A stretch of DNA of 63,096 nt from Syntrophobacterales bacterium (GTDB lineage: Bacteria; Desulfobacterota; Syntrophorhabdia; Syntrophorhabdales; Syntrophorhabdaceae): NCBI GenBank assembly GCA_031274925.1, contig JAISPL010000045.1:1-63096 (forward strand), in the 5' to 3' direction. A program made the position numbers and the translations under genes. The notes under the pieces are model-generated. The model had not been told where the DNA came from, did not search any database, and was given only the letters and a program-made list of their open reading frames with translations. Shown here piece by piece: positions 56,210 through 63,096 of this stretch (the stretch's first letter is position 1; each line of letters starts with the position of its first letter).

Positions 56210-58303
56210 TTACTTCTCCTGTTCCTTTTCCTTCTTCGCCGCCTCGACTATTTTGGGCAGAATGTGGGCCGGAACTTCTTCGTAGTGAGAGAATTCCATG
56301 GTGAAGGTGCCTCTGCCTCCGGTCATGGATTTCAGGTCCGGTGCATATTTCAGGATCTCCGCCATGGGAACCGCCGCTTTTACCACCTGGTTGTTCCCCT
56401 TTGATTCAACGCCGATGATTTTACCTCTCCTTGAGTTAAGATCGCCCATGATATCGCCCATGTGCTCGTCTGGGACAATTACTTCTATTTTCGTGATCGG
56501 CTCAAGAAGGGTCGGACTGCACATTTCCAGCCCCTTTTTGAAACCCATGGACGCGGCGATCTTGAACGCCATTTCCGAAGAATCGACATCGTGATATGAT
56601 CCATCGTAAAGGATAATCTTGAAATCAGTAACAGGGTAACCCGCAAGGATACCCTGGTTCATGGCTTCCACAACACCCTTCTCCACGGCCGGTATGTACT
56701 GCCTTGGGATCGCGCCGCCCACTATTTTGTCAACAAACTCGAATCCCGACCCCCTCTGGAGAGGCGCAAGCTCAAGCCAGGTGTCGCCGTACTGTCCCTT
56801 CCCTCCCGACTGCTTCTTATATTTTCCCTGGACCTTCGTGGTCCCTCTGATGGTCTCTTTGTAAGGTACTTTCGGTTCCTTGAGTTCCACTTCCACGCCG
56901 AATTTTCTCTTCATTCTTTCGACGATTACTTCTATATGAACCTGTCCCATGCCAGACAATATGAATTCCTTCGTCTGCTCGTCCCTCGTGTATTTGACGG
57001 TCTGATCCTCTTCCATCAATCTGGAGAGAGAGGTGTTGAGTTTGTCCTCGTCGCCCTTTGCCTTTGGCTGTAGGGAAAAGGAGATGAGCGGAGGAGGACT
57101 TACGACGCCCGGGTATTTTATGGGAGTCTTCTCGTCGCAGAGCGTATCGCCCGTGCCTGTGCTTTTAAGCTTCGCCACTACCGCAATGTCGCCTGCAGAA
57201 GCGAATCCGGCGGGCTTTTGCTTCTTGCCCACGAGGTAAAATATCTGTCCGATCCTTTCCTTCTCGTCCGTCGTGGTGTTGAGAATGGTCATATCAGGAT
57301 GGACTTCACCCGAATATACCCTGAAGAGGGTCAGTTTACCTGCAAAAGGATCGGTAATTGTCTTGAATACATAAGCGCTGAAAGGCTGATCGGCTACAAC
57401 CGTTCTTTTTATGGTTTCCCCGGTTTTAGGATCAATTCCTTCCGCCTCGGCCTTGTAAGCAGGCGGCGGGAAGTACTTCGCCACCGTGTCAAGGAGCATG
57501 GGGATGCCGATGTTTTTTGAGGCTGAGCCGCAGATAACAGGAGCGATCTTCATGGTCCATATGCCTTCCTTCAGGCACTTCTCTATCTCTTCTTCCGATA
57601 TATCTTCACCGTTTAAGTAGCGCTCCATTATCTCGTCGTCCGTCTCTACTGCGCTTTCCACGAGTTTTTCGCGGTACTTTGCCGCCTCGTCCTTGTATTC
57701 AGCGGGAATGTCGACCGTGTCGAACCCTCCTGAAGCGTCCCCTTTGAACATATATGCCTTCATGGCGAGAAGGTCGACGATACCCTTAAAGTTTTCCTCT
57801 TTGCCGATGGGAAGCTGGATGGCAAGGACCGACCGGTCGGAAAAATTCTTCTGCACATCCCCAAGAGCACGCTCGAAATCGGCCCGCTCGCGGTCCATCT
57901 TGTTGATAAAGATGCACGCCGGGATACGGAACTCGTTTGCATAGCCCCATACCTTCTCGGTCTGGACCTGGACTCCTGATACCGCCCCTACGACCACCAC
58001 CGCGCCGTCGACAACGCGCATACATGACTTTGCGTCAGCCACAAAATTGTCGTCGCCGGGCGTATCGATAAAATTGATCTTGTTCTTACCCCACTCAAAG
58101 CACGCGATGGAAGACGATATGGTTACCTTGCGCTCCACCTCTTCAGGCTCATAGTCCATAAGCGACGTACCGTCGTCCACTTTGCCGAGTCTCGTGTTCT
58201 CCCCGGAAAGAAAAAGCATAGCCTCAACAATTGACGTCTTGCCCTCTCCTCCATGCGAAAAAATTCCTACGTTTCTTAATGTTGCAGGCTCGTACTTTTT
58301 CAT
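56210..58303 (-). CDS. Elongation factor G paralogue (EF-G-2 type)
   Basis: 697 aa, five-domain EF-G layout. The GTPase P-loop reads SHGGEGKTS rather than the AHIDHGKTT of canonical EF-G; switch II DTPGDDNF and NKMD are present. Domain IV includes GGKGQYGDTW. The Glu after Gly in the P-loop and the overall type match the EF-G-2 group, found beside the main EF-G in many bacteria. It translocates tRNA or aids recycling; the precise split of labour is not known. It is not near rpsL/rpsG or tuf. Confidence 0.92.
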   Translation of the reverse strand: MKKYEPATLRNVGIFSHGGEGKTSIVEAMLFLSGENTRLGKVDDGTSLMDYEPEEVERKVTISSSIACFEWGKNKINFIDTPGDDNFVADAKSCMRVVDGAVVVVGAVSGVQVQTEKVWGYANEFRIPACIFINKMDRERADFERALGDVQKNFSDRSVLAIQLPIGKEENFKGIVDLLAMKAYMFKGDASGGFDTVDIPAEYKDEAAKYREKLVESAVETDDEIMERYLNGEDISEEEIEKCLKEGIWTMKIAPVICGSASKNIGIPMLLDTVAKYFPPPAYKAEAEGIDPKTGETIKRTVVADQPFSAYVFKTITDPFAGKLTLFRVYSGEVHPDMTILNTTTDEKERIGQIFYLVGKKQKPAGFASAGDIAVVAKLKSTGTGDTLCDEKTPIKYPGVVSPPPLISFSLQPKAKGDEDKLNTSLSRLMEEDQTVKYTRDEQTKEFILSGMGQVHIEVIVERMKRKFGVEVELKEPKVPYKETIRGTTKVQGKYKKQSGGKGQYGDTWLELAPLQRGSGFEFVDKIVGGAIPRQYIPAVEKGVVEAMNQGILAGYPVTDFKIILYDGSYHDVDSSEMAFKIAASMGFKKGLEMCSPTLLEPITKIEVIVPDEHMGDIMGDLNSRRGKIIGVESKGNNQVVKAAVPMAEILKYAPDLKSMTGGRGTFTMEFSHYEEVPAHILPKIVEAAKKEKEQEK

Positions 58304-58826
58304 GAAAAACTCCTTTCCCGGATAATCAAGCTGACTGAATCCTGTGATTCTACCCTGTCTTTTGCCAAGAAATCAAGAATTTAAAAGCCAGCCCCGGGAG
58401 GCGGGTCCGGTGAAATATCTCCCGCGCCGTTTCAATATTTTCAGACACTTGAAAAAACGCCTGCCTTATATACTTGCAATTTTTCCGGAAAGCGTATCTT
58501 CCGGTCCCGTTCCGGCCGTTCCATGCGACATTCCGTCCAAATAAGCGCGAGAATCAGAATTGGCTCCGCCCGCCCAATGCCCCGCCCAACTATCCGCTGT
58601 CCCTCCGCTGCCAATGCCCTATCTTGCCGGTTTGCTTATCTATTTACAATGATAAATATGTGCGATATATAAGCTTATGCACATGATCGCGCGGAAACTG
58701 TTCCTACCTTCCTGTCCACACGCTCATCACCTGCGTCACAGGAAAACACTGGCTAAAGTTACGGTCGGCTCATCGCCGCCAACAGCATACTTGGGCTTAA
58801 TGATTAAATAATTGATTAAATAGGGA
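58304..58826. other. Intergenic region between divergent EF-G and MFS genes
   Basis: 523 nt. It should hold both promoters, but I see no strong consensus. No gene or repeat found. Confidence 0.4.
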
Positions 58827-60206
58827 GTGACCTTGGCGGAAGAGAGAGACAACAGGAAGTCCGTACTGATCGTCACCACGGTTTCGAGCTTTCTCGTACC
58901 TTTGTCCCTCGCGACCGTAAATATCGCCCTTCCCACAATCGGAAGAGAGCTGGGCGCGACCGCCATTGCGCTCAACTGGATCGCCACAGCCTATCTCCTC
59001 ACCGCCGCAATGTTCCTTGTCCCTTTTGGAAAGATGGCGGACATGTTCGGCAGAAGAAGGATCTTTATTTACGGGATGTGGTGGTTTACCGCCACATCTT
59101 TTTGTCTCGGCATGGCTCCTTCCGCCGGGGTTCTCATATTCTTAAGAGCCCTCCAGGGTGTGGGCGCCGCCATGATCTTCGGTACAGCCGTCGCCATAGT
59201 GAGTTCCGTTTTCCCTCCCGGAGAAAGAGGCAGGGCCTTGGGGATAAACATAGCGGCGGTCTATATGGGCCTCTCATGCGGCCCATTTTTCGGGGGTATA
59301 CTAACCCAGCAGATAGGGTGGAGAAGCGTCTTTTTCATCAATGTGCCAATGGGGCTTTTTGTCATCCTCCTGAGTATCCGGAAACTGAAGCAGGAATGGA
59401 TGGAAGCGAAAGGGGAGTCTTTCGATTTCGTTGGCTCCTTTATCTATGTCCTCATGCTGCTTATGATCATGTACGGGTTTTCATGCCTCCCGTCGGCAGC
59501 CGGCGGCGTCTTCATCCTTCTCGGGGCGGCGGCTGTCGGGACGCTCATATGGTGGGAACTCCGGACGGAAAACCCCGTTCTCGAAATCAGGCTCTTCATC
59601 ACCAACAAGGCATTCACCTTTTCGAATGTGGCGGCCCTTATCAGTTACAGCGCCACCTTTGCAGTCGGGTTTCTCATGAGTTTCTACCTCCAAAGCATAA
59701 AAGGACTCACGCCGCAAAACGCAGGTATCATTCTTGTATCCCAGCCCATCGTACAAGCCGCTTTCTCGCCCCTTGCCGGCCGGCTCTCCGACCGCATTGA
59801 GCCAAGACGGGTGGCGTCGGCAGGGATGACCGTCACCGCAGCGGGCCTCTTATTACTCGCCTTTCTGCAAAGGGAGACCTCTTTGACCTTCATCGCCATG
59901 AGTCTCGTGATCCTCGGGTTCGGTTTTGCCCTTTTCTCCTCGCCCAATACAAATGCAGTCATGTCCTCGGTGGAGAAAAGGTTTTACGGAATCGCCTCCT
60001 CGACCCTTGGGACCATGCGCCTCGTGGGGCAGATGCTGAGCATGGGCATCGCCATGCTGGTTTTCGCGGTCTATATGGGAAAGACCGCTATCACTCCGCA
60101 GTATAATGACCTTCTTCTGAAAAGCATCAAAGTTATTTTCAGCATTTTTGTGGTCCTCTGCGCGGCCGGGATATTTGCGTCGCTTAAACGGGGAAAACTC
60201 CACTAA
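58827..60206 (+). CDS. MFS drug/proton antiporter, DHA2-like
   Basis: 459 aa, about 14 predicted membrane segments. Motif A GKMADMFGRRRIF lies in the loop after helix 2; RALQGVGAAMIFG and GPFFGGILTQQIGWRSVFFIN are hallmarks of the EmrB/QacA-like DHA2 family. It exports toxic or waste compounds using the proton gradient. The start may be GTG (58827) or TTG (58833), the latter better spaced from AGGGAG. Confidence 0.93.
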   Translation: MTLAEERDNRKSVLIVTTVSSFLVPLSLATVNIALPTIGRELGATAIALNWIATAYLLTAAMFLVPFGKMADMFGRRRIFIYGMWWFTATSFCLGMAPSAGVLIFLRALQGVGAAMIFGTAVAIVSSVFPPGERGRALGINIAAVYMGLSCGPFFGGILTQQIGWRSVFFINVPMGLFVILLSIRKLKQEWMEAKGESFDFVGSFIYVLMLLMIMYGFSCLPSAAGGVFILLGAAAVGTLIWWELRTENPVLEIRLFITNKAFTFSNVAALISYSATFAVGFLMSFYLQSIKGLTPQNAGIILVSQPIVQAAFSPLAGRLSDRIEPRRVASAGMTVTAAGLLLLAFLQRETSLTFIAMSLVILGFGFALFSSPNTNAVMSSVEKRFYGIASSTLGTMRLVGQMLSMGIAMLVFAVYMGKTAITPQYNDLLLKSIKVIFSIFVVLCAAGIFASLKRGKLH

Positions 60207-60236
60207 AAAAAAGGGGGGGTGGAGGCCGGTAAAAGG

Positions 60237-60455
60237 ATGTATACGTTTCAGCCGCTCCTCAAAAATCTATGGGATATTGTTTTTATTATGGTAAATTCGC
60301 TATTCTTCTTGACATTATCAACATTATGGTATTTTTGTATATTCAACATGCGGTATTATTGCCCATGCAGGATAAGAGCGCCTCATAAAGATTTTCCGAA
60401 ATCTTTTGGATGTAAAAAATTACCATGCTTTCTTGCTTGTCCAAATCCGGACTGA
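60237..60455 (+). CDS. Possible small membrane protein with Cys-rich tail
   Basis: 72 aa. One hydrophobic helix (NLWDIVFIMVNSLFFLTL, continuing to FCIF) followed by a tail with five cysteines: YYCPCR ... GCKKLPCFLACPNPD. It begins 31 nt after the MFS stop and its own stop falls inside the stem of an intrinsic terminator, as expected for a last operon gene. GGAGG lies 12 nt upstream. I do not recognise a family. Confidence 0.4.
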   Translation: MYTFQPLLKNLWDIVFIMVNSLFFLTLSTLWYFCIFNMRYYCPCRIRAPHKDFPKSFGCKKLPCFLACPNPD

Positions 60456-60480
60456 TACGTGTCCTGGTATCAGTATTTTT
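60451..60480 (+). terminator. Intrinsic terminator downstream of the MFS gene
   Basis: ACTGATAC/GTATCAGT, 8-bp stem, 8-nt loop, followed by ATTTTTTCT. Confidence 0.75.
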
Positions 60481-60615
60481 TCTGCTTCAGGGCAAGAGGC
60501 GCATCGCCTCGTTTCTTAAGGCAGGAGGCATCAATTAAACAAGGCGCGGGAGACACTTAAACTGCAAAGAGCATGCGGTGCTCGCCGTAACAATCTTATC
60601 TAAAGGAGTATATTT

Positions 60616-61542
60616 ATGCCAGGAGCATATACCCATCTTACCATGGTATCGTTGCTAAACAGATCCAACGAGCTTGCCGGGCTTGGAGGTCTGTCAAAAG
60701 AAAAACTTGGCCCGCTTATGCAGCACAGTAAATTTTTTGAACTTGGCGCGGTCGGTCCGGATTATCCCTATTTAAGCGTCGCAAGCGGCGCGTCTCAAGA
60801 ATGGGCAGAAGCCATGCATTACAGGCATACCGGTGACAGGCTTAAGGCAGGCATAAAATATGTTCAAGAAATGTCCGGACCGGAAAAAGAAAAATATAAA
60901 GCCCTTGCCTGGCTTTTGGGCTTTGCTTCCCACATCATATTAGACGTTACGATACACCCCGTTACGAAACTGAAGGTCGGTCCGTATAAAGGGAACGAAA
61001 AAGCGCACAGGACCTGCGAGATGCACCAGGACGTATTCATATATAAGGAAATGAATGTTGGAGAAATATACTATGCCAATTTCTTGAAAGACGGCATCGC
61101 CACCTGCAACGACCCGAATCATAGTAACAGGCTTGATCCGACAATCTGCGAAGTTTGGGGACACATGCTGAAAACCGCGGACAGCCAGTTGTACAATGGT
61201 AATATCCCAAATTTTGATGCGTGGCACGCATGGTTCAAGACTCTCTTAGCAACCGCCTCCCCAGGCAAGTTATTTGCCTGGTCCCGCCATATGGCGATTG
61301 GCGACGGCCTTCTTTACCCCGCAGCACCTGACAATTCCTATATCACTTCCCTTCAAACGCCAAGCGGCGGTCCCCTCCCCTTTTTGGAGGTTTTTAGAAA
61401 AGCCCGGACCAATGTCCGTGAATACTGGGCAATTATCGCACGCGCGTGTCTTTCGAAAGATGAGGCTGATTTACCGCGAATCAGGAATTGGAATCTGGAT
61501 ACCGGAGAAGACGAAGCGGGAACTATTACTTTTTGGGGGTAA
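60616..61542 (+). CDS. Zinc-dependent phospholipase C-like protein
   Basis: 308 aa, no signal peptide. Start MPGAYTHLTM, FFELGAVGPDYPYLS, EAMHYRHTGD and LLGFASHIILDVTIHPVTK give the His/Asp metal ligands in the Zn_dep_PLPC pattern. Members of this family are often secreted or phage/spore-associated, and substrate specificity is uncertain. Preceded by AAGGAG 8 nt before the ATG. A lipoprotein gene follows after 5 nt. Confidence 0.82.
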   Translation: MPGAYTHLTMVSLLNRSNELAGLGGLSKEKLGPLMQHSKFFELGAVGPDYPYLSVASGASQEWAEAMHYRHTGDRLKAGIKYVQEMSGPEKEKYKALAWLLGFASHIILDVTIHPVTKLKVGPYKGNEKAHRTCEMHQDVFIYKEMNVGEIYYANFLKDGIATCNDPNHSNRLDPTICEVWGHMLKTADSQLYNGNIPNFDAWHAWFKTLLATASPGKLFAWSRHMAIGDGLLYPAAPDNSYITSLQTPSGGPLPFLEVFRKARTNVREYWAIIARACLSKDEADLPRIRNWNLDTGEDEAGTITFWG

Positions 61543-61547
61543 TCGGA

Positions 61548-61970
61548 ATGCGAAAACTATATTTAACCTTTGCTGTTTTTCTGCTGCTCGCCTCCTGCGC
61601 CACTGTCTCATGCAATGGCATAACAACGGAGAAAATGAACAGGCTGGAGATTGCCCTTGGCCGATTGAGCAATGCTGTGGAAGGCTTGTTGTGGACCAAC
61701 CCTGAGAACACCACGGGCTTGATCGACACGGCATGCAAGGACGACCCTTCCATGTGCGAAGCCTTTGGCGACAATAAGCTTTACAGCAGGGTTGTCGGCG
61801 GCCATGCCGTACTGTTGCTTTGCACCAAGGACGGCAAGCGTGCGCTTGTGGAAGATATTGCCTGCACGCCAACGCCTGATCTCAAAGCGTGGGTTGATGG
61901 CATTGCGCCATGCAAGTTCACTTTACCCGACCAAAAGATATATGACTCCTGCACACCAGAGGGAAAGTAA
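61548..61970 (+). CDS. Hypothetical lipoprotein
   Basis: 140 aa. The start at MRKLYLTFAVFLLLASCATV is chosen for its lipoprotein signal (lipobox LASC) and the GGGGG stretch 8 nt before it. The mature part has six further cysteines (for example TACKDDPSMC, IACTPTP, IAPCKF, SCTPEGK), which probably form disulfides in the periplasm. No family recognised. It is coupled to the phospholipase-like gene. Confidence 0.8.
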   Translation: MRKLYLTFAVFLLLASCATVSCNGITTEKMNRLEIALGRLSNAVEGLLWTNPENTTGLIDTACKDDPSMCEAFGDNKLYSRVVGGHAVLLLCTKDGKRALVEDIACTPTPDLKAWVDGIAPCKFTLPDQKIYDSCTPEGK

Positions 61971-62039
61971 AGGCGCAGGGCTTAAATGGTCCTGACGGGT
62001 TTTATTGCTTTTAAGCGTTAAACTTATCTGATTAGCCAT

Positions 62040-62504
62040 TTACTGGCCAGCGTGGCGGCGTGAATTCAGCAGGTCCCACTTCACCCGCACGGGGGTAGGG
62101 CTGAAGTCAATAGAGGTCCTGGCACCCAACTGACCGTTTTGATTACTTCCCCAAGCCCATACCGTACCATCCATGTCAAGGGCAAGAGAATGGAGGCTTC
62201 CCCCGGCCAGGGCAGCCACACCGGATAGTGGAACTAACGTGCCGTCATAATCTTTGACCTTAACCCTGACGGGGGTAGTTTTATCAGCAGTGGTCCCGTC
62301 GCCTAACTGACCGCTATCGTTCCTTCCCCAAGCCCACACCGTGCCGTCGTCTCTAAGGACGAGAGAGTGATAGAATCCGGCCGTCGCCATGGGAGTCACC
62401 TTTGCCGCAGATGCAGATGCGGCGGGCGCCATAAAGGGCATGAGCATAAGCGCAAACGCCGCTCTTAAGAGTATTAAGAAGAGCCTGCTTTCCCTGGTTT
62501 GCAT
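62040..62504 (-). CDS. RCC1-repeat protein, truncated
   Basis: 154 aa with a signal peptide (~8-32) and about two RCC1 (regulator of chromosome condensation) beta-propeller blades: GFYHSLVLRDDGTVWAWGRN, SGQLGDGT, SLHSLALDMDGTVWAWGSNQ. A full propeller needs about seven blades. The repeat pattern stops after TPVRVK and is followed by an unrelated short tail, so the gene is probably broken or a tail-truncated copy. Confidence 0.8.
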   Translation of the reverse strand: MQTRESRLFLILLRAAFALMLMPFMAPAASASAAKVTPMATAGFYHSLVLRDDGTVWAWGRNDSGQLGDGTTADKTTPVRVKVKDYDGTLVPLSGVAALAGGSLHSLALDMDGTVWAWGSNQNGQLGARTSIDFSPTPVRVKWDLLNSRRHAGQ

Positions 62505-63096
62505 GTTTGCTCCTTATCCTGAGGGAGTACCCCCCCCGTTTTGCGTTTTGTTTTCCGGCAGTGCCTTTAGCGCCTTAAAGATTAAAGAAACACGGCTTAT
62601 TACTGTCTTACAGTATGGGGATAACTGGAATATCGGCAAATAAAATAACGGCAACCGGTTTGAAACTGTCTTAGTTAACCCCCCCCTCATGTATTATAAG
62701 CACGATATATGAAAAAACAAGGTCCTGCGGCGAAGAAATGTACTAAAAAGAGTCCGAAATATAGTTTACCCCTGAGCGTCAAAGGGTACGAGGGGTTTGT
62801 TCGCCCCCAAAGTCCAAGAGTTAACCCCCTTTTGGGGGATACGAGGGATCCCCGCTTTCTCGCCTACCCCCGCCCCGTCGAGGGAAGGGATTAGCCCCAG
62901 AACCTTCACCCCGATTGCATAAGCATCGAAGGGATCCAAAGGTATTCTATCTGGGAAAAACTGATAAAGGAGAGCGTCGGTATAATGAATATCTGCAGGC
63001 TGCGCGCTACTTTATTGAAAATACTTATCCTCAATATGAAGCGTCAGCGGGATACACTTTTTACCCGTTATTGGAAGAACGTTAGCTTCATCGCCA
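62505..63096. other. Window end, no firm gene
   Basis: 592 nt upstream of the RCC1 gene. Two short plus-strand frames exist: one starting MKKQGPAAKKCTKKSPKYSL (62709 on) and one ending about 63088 with YNEYLQAARYFIENTYPQYE. The latter looks protein-like but lacks a start and family. Possibly a decayed gene. Confidence 0.35.

Overview
The window reads as a chromosomal segment of an anaerobic, Gram-negative, Deltaproteobacteria-like bacterium, possibly a syntrophic lineage such as Syntrophorhabdus. The taxonomic guess is inference from gene content: a large molybdenum-cofactor operon, a TRAP transporter with an SDR and IclR/GntR regulators, ferredoxin-type 2-oxoacid oxidoreductase genes, enoyl-CoA hydratase, type II secretion genes and a probable selenoprotein. 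No rRNA, CRISPR array or prophage was seen. There are two tRNA genes: Ala (GGC) and Leu (UAA).

Layout. 1-1.6 kb: the tail of a TPR protein, then a rhodanese-MoeB/ThiF-type E1 gene whose reading frame is interrupted by one UGA exactly at the conserved cysteine, with a SECIS-like hairpin just downstream. 1.8-7.6 kb (minus strand): TRAP transporter dctQ-dctM-dctP, an SDR and an IclR regulator. 8.5-19.0 kb (plus strand): one co-directional block phoU-pstS-pstC-pstA-pstB-pstB', then moeA, moeA-PBP, moaA, moaC and a MOSC-MogA fusion. The two PstB ATPases carry complementary motif losses. 19.3-21.0 kb (minus): scpB and miaA. 21.0-26.2 kb (plus): a class A PBP, gspG and gspD. 27.7-31.2 kb (minus): a LonB-type protease and an SDR. 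31.9-33.1 kb: a V4R-domain protein and tRNA-Ala. 33.2-39.3 kb (minus): a GntR/FCD regulator, then the five-gene group trpB2, a small Cys protein, an aminotransferase, an IorA-like gene and iorB. This group is preceded by a leader peptide with four consecutive Trp codons and a set of alternative hairpins, a classical attenuator. 39.4-44.9 kb: tRNA-Leu, then (minus) an RsbW-like ATPase, a DUF89 protein, a DnaJ-family protein, an unknown protein, and groES-groEL with a CIRCE-like operator. 45.3-47.1 kb: debris of a conjugative or mobile element (DNA methyltransferase fragment, TrbK/EexN-like lipoprotein, TrbJ-like remnant, IS1595-type transposase remnant). 47.3-63.1 kb: enoyl-CoA hydratase, adenine deaminase, a second class A PBP, CtpA protease, MnmA, a GYD protein, DTD, EF-G-2, an MFS transporter, a zinc-dependent phospholipase C-like protein, a lipoprotein and a truncated RCC1 protein.

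How the genes work together. The Pst block imports phosphate and leads straight into molybdopterin synthesis and metal insertion; two MoeA forms suggest separate handling of Mo and W. The trpB2 group is apparently switched on when charged tRNA-Trp is scarce, so its aminotransferase and oxidoreductase parts are best read as biosynthetic or salvage steps toward tryptophan. An intergenic repeat of about 100 bp occurs five times nearly complete and once as a half copy, at gene ends or next to decayed genes. The strongest candidates for something undescribed are the Trp-codon attenuator on this atypical operon, the selenocysteine E1 enzyme, and the asymmetric PstB pair.
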